A stretch of 37,792 nt of DNA from Planctomycetota bacterium (GCA_016190175.1 JACPRC010000212.1:1-37792), one strand, 5' to 3'; numbered from the stretch's first letter, positions 23,707 through 31,598 are shown. The notes: generated by a model from the letters alone, not told the origin. A program made the numbers and translations.

Positions 23707-23787
23707 CATCAGCTCTCAGCAATCCGCTTTCAGCCGGGCCGACGAAACTCCCTTCTTGCTGACGGCTGCTTGCTGAAGGCTGAACGC
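23707..23787. repeat. Imperfect inverted repeat of CAGC/GCTG units
   Basis: The left part (23707-23734) is rich in TCAGC units and the right part (23761-23787) in GCTGA units (GGCTGCTTGCTGAAGGCTGA), giving an imperfect palindrome of about 80 bp. It belongs to the same type as the element at 25369-25488. It fills the 123-base gap between the STN gene and the anti-sigma gene. Confidence 0.6.
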
Positions 23788-23795
23788 TTCTTCCT

Positions 23796-24740
23796 CTACA
23801 TTTCCTCGACGAACTTCTTCCACGCCTTCTTGTCCGTGCCGAAGTCGCGGCCCGTCCGCTCCTTGAGGACTTCGATCGCCTGCGGCCCGACCTCCGGCGC
23901 GTCCACCAGTTCCAGGACGGCGCTCCACGGGAATTCTACGTCAACCTCCCGCACGATCGCCAGACCGAGCGCCCGCAGCTTCGCGCTCGGAGAGGCGAGG
24001 AGGGTCGCGACCCACTTCGAGAGCGCCTCGCGGACTTCGCGGTCGAGCGCCCCGCGGCCGACGACGTCGATGAGACGCGCCGCGTCCCCCTCCTGCTCCG
24101 CGCGGCGCATGGCGACCGCGACGGAGCGCGCATCGGGAGAGTCGAGCGTCCACGTATCGGTCCCGTTCGAGGCCGGCACCTGCTTCCTCGCGCGCTCCAC
24201 GAGGAGCTGCCGGACTTTGTCGTCCTTGATGCGGGAGAGGATCTGCGCGGCGGCGATCTGGATCCGGACGGAGGGGTCGTCCAGCGCCGCGACGAGGACC
24301 GGCAGCGCGGCGTCCCCGCAGGCCCGGATCCGCGCGAAGGCCGTGTCGCGATCCGCGCCGGTCTGCGCGGCACCGAACTGCCGCAGCGCGTCCCGCGCCT
24401 CGGTCTCCGGATCTCCGAGGGTCCCGCCCGTCCCCGGCTTCGGCTTCGCCGCCTCGTAGACGTTCCAGGCCGTGAAGCCGACCAGGAGCACGGCCGCCGC
24501 GGCGGCGATGCGGCGGCTCCAGCCGCCGCGCGTGCGCGCACGGACGCGCGCCACGTACGCGTCCCACTTCGGCTGCGGGCCCGCGGGCACGCGCGCGAGG
24601 GCGGCGTCGAGCTTCCCGAGCCGCTCCGCCTCCGCGCGGCAGGACGCGCACCCCTCGACGTGCGCGCGCACGGCGTCGCGATCGGCCGGCGGCAGCTCGC
24701 CGTCGTGCAGCAGCTCCAGCTTGTCCGACGGACAGCTCAC
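23796..24740 (-). CDS. Zinc-finger anti-sigma factor with HEAT-like repeats
   Basis: A 314-residue membrane protein. The N-terminal ZAS domain binds sigma: C3 and H27-x3-C31-x2-C34. One membrane helix lies at about 78-97. The outer part, residues 110-314, looks like HEAT repeats (for example AALPVLVAALDDPSVRIQIAAAQILSRI), which usually bind other proteins. It would hold the sigma factor encoded just upstream until an envelope signal is sensed by the HEAT part. The start is GTG at 24740, overlapping the sigma stop as GTGA. The ZAS call is strong; the sensing role is inferred. Confidence 0.85.
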   Translation of the reverse strand: MSCPSDKLELLHDGELPPADRDAVRAHVEGCASCRAEAERLGKLDAALARVPAGPQPKWDAYVARVRARTRGGWSRRIAAAAAVLLVGFTAWNVYEAAKPKPGTGGTLGDPETEARDALRQFGAAQTGADRDTAFARIRACGDAALPVLVAALDDPSVRIQIAAAQILSRIKDDKVRQLLVERARKQVPASNGTDTWTLDSPDARSVAVAMRRAEQEGDAARLIDVVGRGALDREVREALSKWVATLLASPSAKLRALGLAIVREVDVEFPWSAVLELVDAPEVGPQAIEVLKERTGRDFGTDKKAWKKFVEEM

Positions 24741-25306
24741 AGGTACTCCTTCAGCGCTTCCTTCAGCTTCTTCCGCGCGAGCGACAGGTTCATCTTCACG
24801 TCCTCGTACGAGCACCCGAGGACCGAGGCGACCCCGCGGTAGTCGAGCCCGTGGTAGACGTGCAGCACGAGCACCTCGCGCTGCCGGTCGGGGAGGAGCG
24901 CCACGCGGTCCCGCACGACGTCCGCCAGCTCGTCCGCCTGGACTCCCGCGCCCTCCGCCGTCGCGGCCTGCCGGCGCTCCGTCTCCTCGCGGACGACACC
25001 GAGGCGCGTCTCCTCCCGCCGCAGGCGCCGCCGCCGGTCGCGGTGGAGATTGATCACGATGCGGTAGAGCCAGCTCCGGAACGCGGACTCGCCCCGGAAC
25101 GCGCCCAGCGCCCGGAACGCGTGGACGAACCCCTCCTGCGACAGTTCCTCGGCCTCCTGCGGATCGCCGCACAGGCGCAGGGCGAAGGCGTACGCGTCCT
25201 TCATGTGCCGCCGGACGAGGTCCTCGAACGCGGACTCCTCCCCGGCCTGGAACCTCAGGACGAGCTCGGCATCCACCAGCGCCTCGGTCTCCGGCATCCG
25301 GTCCAT
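24737..25306 (-). CDS. ECF-type RNA polymerase sigma factor
   Basis: A 189-residue sigma-70 family protein with region 2 (FEDLVRRHMKDAYAFALRLCGDPQEAEELSQEGFVHAF, then FRSWLYRIVINLHRD) and region 4 (LPDRQREVLVLHVYHGLDYRGVASVLGCSYEDVKMNLSLARKKL). Regions 1 and 3 are absent, as in extracytoplasmic-function factors. It directs RNA polymerase to a stress regulon, probably including itself. The ATG at 25306 has another in-frame ATG three codons later. It is translationally coupled to its anti-sigma factor. Confidence 0.93.
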   Translation of the reverse strand: MDRMPETEALVDAELVLRFQAGEESAFEDLVRRHMKDAYAFALRLCGDPQEAEELSQEGFVHAFRALGAFRGESAFRSWLYRIVINLHRDRRRRLRREETRLGVVREETERRQAATAEGAGVQADELADVVRDRVALLPDRQREVLVLHVYHGLDYRGVASVLGCSYEDVKMNLSLARKKLKEALKEYL

Positions 25307-25368
25307 CCGTTCTGACGGCGGCGGAAGAAAAAGGTAAATCCCGACCGGCCGTTTTGCTCTAATAGTAG

Positions 25369-25488
25369 CAATCAGCCATCAGCGGTCAGTCATCGGCCGG
25401 AACGCCCTTCATACTGGACGGCGGCCGCACCCCGACGACCGGCTGAATCGCCGACGGCTGATAGCTGAAGGCTGATAGCTGAGAGCCG
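25369..25488. repeat. Imperfect inverted repeat of ATCAGC/GCTGAT units
   Basis: The left part (25371-25399) has ATCAGCCATCAGCGGTCAG. The right part (25456-25487) has GGCTGATAGCTGAAGGCTGA followed by another GATAGCTGA. The two are imperfect inverse copies bounding about 120 bp. The right end stops a few bases before the ATG at 25493. It is the larger relative of the repeat at 23707-23787. The remaining gap 25307-25368 shows no clear promoter. Confidence 0.7.
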
Positions 25489-25492
25489 GCTC

Positions 25493-25846
25493 ATGGGCGA
25501 CCTGGGGTTCGACGAGATCCTGGCCATCGCGATCGTCGCGGTCCTCTGCTTCGGCAAAGACCTCCCGATGGTCGCCCGCAAGGTCGGGCGCGTCGTCGGC
25601 AAGGTGCGCCGGTACCTCATGGACATCAAGGAAGACGTCCGGCGCCAGCTCCCGATGGACGACTTCGACGTGGCGCGGGACGCGGCAAAGGACGCCGTCG
25701 ACGTGAAGGACCCGATCGACGAGGCCCTTTACCATCCCACGTCCGAGCCGCCGTCCGCGCTGGCGAAGAGCGATCCTCCTCCGGCCGCGGAGGTCAAGCC
25801 GCCCGAAACCGGGGGCGCGACCGCGCCGCCTTCTCCACCCGCATGA
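25493..25846 (+). CDS. TatA/TatB-like twin-arginine translocase subunit
   Basis: A 117-residue protein with the Tat A/B plan: a short N-terminal segment and membrane helix (about residues 4-20, FDEILAIAIVAVLCFG), the hinge FGKDLP, an amphipathic helix (ARKVGRVVGKVRRYLMDIKEDVRRQL) and a flexible Pro-rich tail. The early Glu (E8) and the length favour TatB over TatA, but the usual Pro after the hinge Gly is Lys. No tatC is in the window. The first codons lie next to the repeat at 25369-25488, and no good ribosome-binding site precedes the ATG. Confidence 0.8.
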   Translation: MGDLGFDEILAIAIVAVLCFGKDLPMVARKVGRVVGKVRRYLMDIKEDVRRQLPMDDFDVARDAAKDAVDVKDPIDEALYHPTSEPPSALAKSDPPPAAEVKPPETGGATAPPSPPA

Positions 25847-25861
25847 TTCGGAGGCGGGACA

Positions 25862-26401
25862 TCAACCGCGCCGCGGGACGCCCCCGATCACCGTGATCGC
25901 GATCGCGAGCGCGCCGATCGCGAGAAAGAACATGCCGAGGAAGAGATACCCCACGATGCTCGAAACCAGTGGGCGACGCAGATAGGATTCCGAAGGGCGA
26001 TCGGGGTTGTAGTAGACCAGGACCCGCTTCGGCCATGCGCTCAAGAGCCTCCGTGCGGCCGCCTCGGTCGGAGCGAAGTCCTGCCGCTCTCCGCCGAACG
26101 TGCGGTTTCCCACTTCGTAGGAGTAGTCGATCCATGCCCCCCATGCGTCTCTCACTTCGTCCTGATGGGTTACGCCCGTCGTCGGGTCGGCATGCGTCAC
26201 CTCTCTCCTGCCGCCGCCGCGCACCTCGCGGCCGAGCACCTGGCCGCGAGTCGTGGGCCACTTTGCTATGTCCAGCCGCAGGCGCGCCTCTCTCGCGGCG
26301 CGCCGCAGGATCCAAGCGCCCAGGCCGATCATGAGGGCCGAGAAGCCCGCCGTGCACAGCAGCGACGGCCAGTCGATACGGCCGGCGGCCAGGACGATCA
26401 T
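25862..26401 (-). CDS. DUF3592-like membrane protein
   Basis: A 179-residue protein with a membrane helix near each end (about residues 13-32 and 147-172) and a soluble domain between. The domain has WPTTRGQVLG, YSYEVGNRTFGG and KRVLVYYNPDRPSESYL, a pattern typical of DUF3592 proteins. The function of that family is unknown. The ATG at 26401 overlaps the M16 peptidase stop as ATGA, so it is the second gene of that operon. It converges on the TatA/B-like gene, 15 bases apart. Confidence 0.8.
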   Translation of the reverse strand: MIVLAAGRIDWPSLLCTAGFSALMIGLGAWILRRAAREARLRLDIAKWPTTRGQVLGREVRGGGRREVTHADPTTGVTHQDEVRDAWGAWIDYSYEVGNRTFGGERQDFAPTEAAARRLLSAWPKRVLVYYNPDRPSESYLRRPLVSSIVGYLFLGMFFLAIGALAIAITVIGGVPRRG

Positions 26402-27687
26402 CCTGCGCCCGGCTTCTTGGGCGCCACCACCGAGATCGCGTAGTTCCGGTCGTCGAAGTGGTGCCGGAGGCGCTCTTCGATCTCCCCCGGCCGCAGGCGC
26501 GAGATCGCCTTCGGCACCTCGAAGAGATCCACGTTCTTCTGCATCGATCCGAGGAGGAGGAAGGCCGCCCCGTCGGGCGTGTCGAAGGCGCGCAGGTATC
26601 TCCCGAGCCGCTTCCGTTTCGCCCGCTCGACGTCGCGCTTCTTCAGGCGCTCCTTCCGGGCGCGGGCGATCTCCTTGAGGACCTCCTCCGCGAGGCGCTC
26701 CGGCTCGTCCGTCTCTCCCCCGATGAGAGAGAAGCCGTACGGCAGGTCGCTGTTGTAGGAGGCCGAGAAGCCGTCGTCGATGAGGCCCGTCTCGTAGTGG
26801 CGGTTGTAGAAACGGCTCGCGCGTCCGAAGACGAGGTCGAGCAGGACGGACATCTGGAGATCGCGCGCCAGGATGTCGCGACCGTCGAGGTCCAGGTCCT
26901 TGAACCCCAACAGGAGTTTCGGCCGCGAGACGACGCTCTCGGTCCACGTCATCGCCTTCTTCGCGCCCGGCGGCTCCTTCGGCCAGAAGCGCCGGATCTC
27001 GCCGCCGCGCGGTGTCGGCGGGATCGCCCCTTCCGCGATCGCGAAGGTCTCGCGCGGATCGAGGTCCCCCGCCAGGATGAGGACCATGTTGGCCGGGTTG
27101 TAGAAGACCTTGTAGCAGTCCTCGAGGAGCGCCGCGTCGATCCGCCGGATGTCCTCCACGGTCCCGCCGACGTCGATCCGGACCGGATGCACCTGGTAGA
27201 GCCCGGCCATCAGGTTGCGGTACACCTGGTAGTCGGGGGAGTCCTCGTACATCCGCAGTTCCTGCTCGATGATGAGCTTCTCCTTCGCGACGTAGTCCGG
27301 ATGCCAGTAGGGCACGAAGGCGAGCCGGAGCAGGAGCCGCAGGTTCTCGAAGAACCGCTCGCTGCACGTGAAGTAGTAGGCGGTCGTGCAGTACTCCGTG
27401 AAGGCGTTCGAGCTGGCGCCGAACCGGCCGAACTCGATGATGAGGTCGGTCCCGCTCTCCTTCTTGAAGAGCTGGTGCTCGAGGAAGTGGGCGATCCCCG
27501 GCGGCGTCTTCACGTCGCGGCCGTCGATCCGGAACTCGAGATCGACCGAACCGTAGCGGGTCGCCACGATCGCGATCTTCTTGTTCAGTCCCGGCTTGGG
27601 GAGGAGGATCGCGGGAAGGCCGCACGAGAGAGTCGTCGAGACGGTGCGCTCGCGCAGGGTCTTGCTGGAGCGGGGGGTGAGCTTCAT
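26398..27687 (-). CDS. M16 family zinc peptidase, YfmH-like
   Basis: A 429-residue member of the pitrilysin/processing-peptidase family. The inverted zinc motif HFLEH is at 67-71, and the third ligand region EQELRMYED at about 141-149. The GAS-NAFTEY segment and the C-terminal homologous half (ASYNSDLPYGFSLIGGET) are present. The length and motifs match the YfmH type found with EF-P modification genes in Firmicutes, though no partner M16 gene is adjacent. The start is the ATG at 27687, preceded by GGAGGAAGGA; longer forms would run into the next promoter. No signal peptide, so probably cytoplasmic. Confidence 0.9.
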   Translation of the reverse strand: MKLTPRSSKTLRERTVSTTLSCGLPAILLPKPGLNKKIAIVATRYGSVDLEFRIDGRDVKTPPGIAHFLEHQLFKKESGTDLIIEFGRFGASSNAFTEYCTTAYYFTCSERFFENLRLLLRLAFVPYWHPDYVAKEKLIIEQELRMYEDSPDYQVYRNLMAGLYQVHPVRIDVGGTVEDIRRIDAALLEDCYKVFYNPANMVLILAGDLDPRETFAIAEGAIPPTPRGGEIRRFWPKEPPGAKKAMTWTESVVSRPKLLLGFKDLDLDGRDILARDLQMSVLLDLVFGRASRFYNRHYETGLIDDGFSASYNSDLPYGFSLIGGETDEPERLAEEVLKEIARARKERLKKRDVERAKRKRLGRYLRAFDTPDGAAFLLLGSMQKNVDLFEVPKAISRLRPGEIEERLRHHFDDRNYAISVVAPKKPGAG

Positions 27688-27733
27688 TCCTTCCTCCGGT
27701 CTCCTTGTCTCGCTCTGCGCCGGTCTCTCACGC

Positions 27734-27762
27734 TTGACATCCCCGTGGAAAGGCTCGATAAT
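27734..27762 (+). promoter_or_regulatory. Promoter upstream of the first HELTH protein
   Basis: TTGACA (27734-27739), 17 bases, GATAAT (27757-27762). It points to the gene at 27907 with a leader of about 140 bases, in which I see no clear structure. Confidence 0.68.
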
Positions 27763-27906
27763 CTGCCACTCCACGAGGGGAAAATCAACGGATTGATCGA
27801 CCTGGAGTGTGAATCGTTGAACCATCCCAGGAGCGGCCGCGCGGATCCGACCGTCGACTCCCGCCCGACCGTCGTATCATCTCCTGACCCACTTTACGGA
27901 GCCGCC

Positions 27907-29373
27907 ATGAGACTCGCGCTCGCCATCGCGTTCGCATCCTCGCTCGCTTTCGCCGCCCCCGCCGGTCCGCAGGAAGACCCGGACGACCTCAAGAAGCAGG
28001 CCCAGGAAATGAAGGGCAAGGTGAAGGAGATCCGCGGGCTCTCCTTCAAGAAGGAGGTCACCGTCGGCGTCTACTCCAAGGACGACCTCCAGAAGTTCAT
28101 CGTCGGCGAGTTCGAGCGCGAACTCCCGCGTCCGAAGGCGAAGAAGTACGAAAAGGCCTACAAACACATGGCCCTCCTCCCCGCGGACGACTCGTGGGAC
28201 CTCTACGATTCCCTGATCACCCTCTTCAGCGAGTCCATCGCGGGCTTCTACCACCCGAAGACCAAGGAGCTGCGGCTGATCAAGCCCGAGGCGGACTCGG
28301 AGGACGAAACGTTCAAGCAGCTCGGGCTCGACATGCAGGCCGTCACGCTCGTCCACGAGCTGACGCACGCCGCGCAGGACCAGAACTTCGACCTCGTCAC
28401 GGTCCCGATGGAAGAGGAGTACAACGACGACATGGTCGCGGCGATCAAGTGCCTCGTCGAGGGCGAGGCGTCGATCGTCGGGTGGCAGTACGGCTACGAC
28501 AACAGCACGAAGCTCAAGACCCTCATGACCTTCGACCAGCTCATGAAGGCGAACAACGACGGCTACAAGAGCGGCGCGCTCCCCGGCAAGGCGGGGAAGC
28601 TCCCCGCCTACCTGCGGCTCACGCTCACGTTTTCGTACGGCTACGGCTGCGAGTTCGTCCTCGCCTGCCACAAGGGGTACGGCAAGGACTGGGAGAAGAT
28701 CAGCAAGATGTACGAGGATCTGCCGTCCTCCACGGAGCAGGTCCTCCACCCCGAGAAGTACTGGAAGGAGCGCGACTATCCGACGGTCGTCTCGATCCCC
28801 GCGCTTCCCGAGGAATGGAAGCTCCTCTGCCACAACGTCCACGGCGAGTATCCGATCCGCATCCTCCTGAAGGAACTCAAGGCGGGCTCCTCGAAGGAGA
28901 TCGAGAAGGCCGCGGCCGGCTGGGACGGGGACCGCTACGCCGTCTACGAGCGCAACGGCGTCGTCTCGAGCCTCTGGTACTCGACGTGGGACACGGAGGA
29001 GGACGCCAGGGAGTTCTTCGACGCGTACCGCAAGGCCCTCGGCTACAAGTACAAGAACGCGAAGGAGACCTCCGCCGACGGCCCGGTGGTCCTCGCCATC
29101 GACGAGAAGCGCGCCGCGACGATCGAGCGCCGCGGCCTGGACGTGCTCGTCCTGGACGGCGACGCCGAGCTCGGGAAGTTCGGCGAGAAGACCTGGAAGG
29201 GCGCGAAGAAGCAGGAATTGAAGAAGGTCGATCGCTTTGTCGAGGGCTGCTGGACGTGCGAGAAGCACCCCTCGGTCGAGAAGGACGTCAACTCCTACTG
29301 CTCGGAGTGCGGCGAGCGCCTCACGAAGCGGAAGGAGAAGAAAGAAAAGAAGGAGAAGAAGGACTACCGGTAG
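27907..29373 (+). CDS. Secreted HExxH protein with metal-binding tail (copy 1)
   Basis: A 488-residue protein with a signal peptide (MRLALAIAFASSLAFAAPAG). The motif HELTH (H150 to H154, followed by AAQDQ) fits a zincin zinc site, and the later EGEA (E185) is a candidate third ligand. The C-terminal tail has C451-x2-H454-P and C465-x2-C468-G, the pattern of the heavy-metal-binding domain found in copper and other metal proteins. It ends in a lysine-glutamate-rich run. The start is the ATG at 27907 behind GGAG. A paralogue of the same design lies at 30276-31598. Protease activity is inferred from the motif; substrate and metal are unknown. Confidence 0.82.
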   Translation: MRLALAIAFASSLAFAAPAGPQEDPDDLKKQAQEMKGKVKEIRGLSFKKEVTVGVYSKDDLQKFIVGEFERELPRPKAKKYEKAYKHMALLPADDSWDLYDSLITLFSESIAGFYHPKTKELRLIKPEADSEDETFKQLGLDMQAVTLVHELTHAAQDQNFDLVTVPMEEEYNDDMVAAIKCLVEGEASIVGWQYGYDNSTKLKTLMTFDQLMKANNDGYKSGALPGKAGKLPAYLRLTLTFSYGYGCEFVLACHKGYGKDWEKISKMYEDLPSSTEQVLHPEKYWKERDYPTVVSIPALPEEWKLLCHNVHGEYPIRILLKELKAGSSKEIEKAAAGWDGDRYAVYERNGVVSSLWYSTWDTEEDAREFFDAYRKALGYKYKNAKETSADGPVVLAIDEKRAATIERRGLDVLVLDGDAELGKFGEKTWKGAKKQELKKVDRFVEGCWTCEKHPSVEKDVNSYCSECGERLTKRKEKKEKKEKKDYR

Positions 29374-29383
29374 CCCTTCCGCC

Positions 29384-30178
29384 ATGAGGCGCAAACCCGG
29401 GATCGCGGCCCTCCTGACCGATTTCGGTCTCAAGGACCACTACGCCGGAGTCGTGAAGGGCGTGATCCTCTCCGTGTGCCCGGACGCCCGGATCGTGGAT
29501 CTCAGCCACGACGTCGAATCGCAGGACGTCGCGGCGGCGTACTTCCTCCTGGAGAACTCCTACCGCTTTTTCCCCGGGGGAACCCTCTTCGTCGTCGTGG
29601 TGGACCCGGGCGTCGGGACGGAGCGCGCCGTGGTGGGCGTGGAGACGGCCGACTTCACCTTCCTCGCCCCGGACAACGGCGTGCTGGGCTTCCTCGACCG
29701 GGAGGAACGGATCCGCCGGATCGTGCGCGTCACGAACGGGAAGTACTTCCTGCAGCCGGTGTCGAACACGTTCCACGGCCGCGACGTCTTCGCGCCCGTC
29801 GCGGGCCACCTCCTCCGCGGCGTCGACCTCGGCAAGATGGGGGAGAGGACGGACTCTCTGACCCGTCTCACCGTGCCCGCGGCCCGGGAGGAACCGGGCG
29901 CCATCCTGGGCTCGGTGGTATCCATCGACAAGTTCGGAAACCTGATTACGAACATCCCGTCGGAGAAGCTCCCCCCCGGTCGCGGCGTGCGCGTCGAGGT
30001 GGGCCAGGGCGTGATCCGGGGGATCTCGCGGACCTACTCGGGCCGGAAGCCGGACGAACTTCTCGCGTGCGTCGGCTCCGGGGGCGCGGTCGAGATCGCC
30101 GTCAATCGCGGGAGCGCCGCGCGCCGGCTCGGCGTCCGGGTCGGCCAGCCGGTGCGGGTCACGCTCCGGCCGCGATGA
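29384..30178 (+). CDS. SAM hydroxide adenosyltransferase (DUF62 family)
   Basis: A 264-residue protein of the family related to fluorinase and chlorinase; bacterial and archaeal members use water or hydroxide to split S-adenosylmethionine into adenosine and methionine. Visible motifs are LLTDFGLKDHYAGVVKG at the N-terminus, VVDPGVGT, APDNGVLG and TFHGRDVFAPVA, then a C-terminal barrel with DKFGNLITNI. Length and motifs are complete. The ATG lies 10 bases after the first HELTH gene. Its stop is 2 bases before inverted-repeat element B. Why it lies between the two metallo-proteins is not clear. Confidence 0.92.
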   Translation: MRRKPGIAALLTDFGLKDHYAGVVKGVILSVCPDARIVDLSHDVESQDVAAAYFLLENSYRFFPGGTLFVVVVDPGVGTERAVVGVETADFTFLAPDNGVLGFLDREERIRRIVRVTNGKYFLQPVSNTFHGRDVFAPVAGHLLRGVDLGKMGERTDSLTRLTVPAAREEPGAILGSVVSIDKFGNLITNIPSEKLPPGRGVRVEVGQGVIRGISRTYSGRKPDELLACVGSGGAVEIAVNRGSAARRLGVRVGQPVRVTLRPR

Positions 30179-30179
30179 T

Positions 30180-30276
30180 CCCCGTTGGACTCGTCGGGAA
30201 TCATGCCGTGTTCTTGGTGCCCCAAGACGTGAAGAACGATCCCGTGCGTGGCCGGATGAGCCGGAGTCCAACGGGG
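30180..30276. repeat. Inverted-repeat element B overlapping a GTG start
   Basis: CCCCGTTGGACTC (30180-30192) and GAGTCCAACGGGG (30264-30276) form a perfect 13-bp inverted repeat bounding 97 bp. Inside, GTTCTT (30209-30214) can pair with AAGAAC (30232-30237). The last base of the element is the first base of the GTG start at 30276, and GGAG of the right arm is the only ribosome-binding site. Compare element A at 18325-18422. Confidence 0.85.
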
Positions 30277-31598
30277 TGATCCTGCCGCTCCTCGTCCTCC
30301 TCGTCCAGGATCCCGCCGAGCGCGCGCGGGAGTTCCAGGCCCACATCACGAAAGTCCGCGGCCTGGAGTTCCGCCGCGAGGTCCCGATCGGAGTCTACGG
30401 CCGCGAGGAGCTCCGCAGGTTCGTCATGGCGGAATTCGAGAAGCAGTTCCCCCGGGCCCGCGCGCGGAAGGTGGAGAAGGCCTACGCGCACTTCGGGCTG
30501 ATCCCGGCGGACCTCCGGCTCTACGACGCGCTCATCGAGCTGTACGCGGAATCCGTCGCGGGCTTCTACCACCAGACCACCCGGGAGATCCGGCTCATCC
30601 GCCCCGAGGAGTCGTCCGTCCCCGATGGGGCGGACTTCTCGGTGGACCTGTCCGACGTCACGCTGGTGCACGAGCTGACCCATGCCGCGCAGGACCAGAC
30701 CTACGATTTCCGCACGCTCCCCCTCGAGGAGGAGGACGACGACGACCTCGTGGCCGCCGTGAAAGCGCTCACGGAGGGCGACGCCTTCGCGTGCGGGTGG
30801 AACTTCGTCTACCGGCGGACCTTCGACCGCGTGATCCGGATCATCGTCGACCGCCAGAAGTCGGCCCGCCTCCCCGGCAAGGCCGGGGAACTGCCGGAGT
30901 TCCTCCGTCTTGCCGCGGTCTTCCCCGAAAGCTACGGCTGCGAGTTCGTCCTCGCGGCGCTCAAGGCGAACGGGGGCGACTGGAAGGCGCTTTCGCGGAT
31001 CTACGACGACCTGCCCGCCTCCACGGAGCAGATCCTTCATCCGGAGAAGTATCTCGAGCGACGCGATCCGCCGGTGGCGCTCATTCTGCCCGACCTCGGG
31101 GAATCGTGGCGGCCGATCGCGGCCAACGTCCACGGGGAGTTCGCCGTGCGCGTGATGGTGGGCGAGAAGGCCGCGGCGGGCTGGCGCGGGGACCGGTACC
31201 ACCTCTTCGAGCGCCACGGCGTCGTTTCGAGCGTGTGGTTCAGCCGCTGGGATTCCGTGCAGGACGCGCGGGAATTCTTCGACGCCTACGGACGAAGGCT
31301 CCGCGAACGGCACGGGTCCGGAAAGGTGACCGCCGCGACGGAGGACCGGGTCGTCCTTTCCGAGGGGGAGGCCGGCGCGGCAAGCCTCGAGAGGCGCGGC
31401 ACGGACGTCCTGGCGCTGGACGGGGAGGCCGCCCTGCTCGCGCTTGCGGAAGCCGTGTGGCGCGGCGTGCGCGCGCGGGAGCGGGCGAAGGTGGCGCGGT
31501 ACCGCCTCGGCCGGTGGGTCTGCCCGAAGCACGCGGACGTCGAGAGGACGGTCGACGCGACCTGCCCCAGGTGCGGGGAGCAACTGGTGCCCAGATGA
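30276..31598 (+). CDS. Secreted HExxH protein with metal-binding tail (copy 2)
   Basis: A 440-residue paralogue of the protein at 27907-29373, alike along its whole length. It has HELTH at H132 to H136 followed by AAQDQ, EGDA at E167 as candidate third ligand, a shared LPGKAGELPEFLRL block, and a STEQILHPEKY block. The tail keeps C416-x2-H419 and C430-x2-C433-G. The signal sequence is much shorter (VILPLLVLLVQDP) than in copy 1. The start is GTG at 30276, at the very end of inverted-repeat element B. Its stop overlaps larC as ATGA. The pair probably arose by duplication; peptidase function is inferred. Confidence 0.82.
   Translation: MILPLLVLLVQDPAERAREFQAHITKVRGLEFRREVPIGVYGREELRRFVMAEFEKQFPRARARKVEKAYAHFGLIPADLRLYDALIELYAESVAGFYHQTTREIRLIRPEESSVPDGADFSVDLSDVTLVHELTHAAQDQTYDFRTLPLEEEDDDDLVAAVKALTEGDAFACGWNFVYRRTFDRVIRIIVDRQKSARLPGKAGELPEFLRLAAVFPESYGCEFVLAALKANGGDWKALSRIYDDLPASTEQILHPEKYLERRDPPVALILPDLGESWRPIAANVHGEFAVRVMVGEKAAAGWRGDRYHLFERHGVVSSVWFSRWDSVQDAREFFDAYGRRLRERHGSGKVTAATEDRVVLSEGEAGAASLERRGTDVLALDGEAALLALAEAVWRGVRARERAKVARYRLGRWVCPKHADVERTVDATCPRCGEQLVPR

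Noticed and set aside
26458-27906. Upstream extension of the frame of the first HELTH protein across the M16 gene
   Set aside because: The ATG at 27907 with GGAG and a signal peptide is the real start; the upstream part is antisense to M16.
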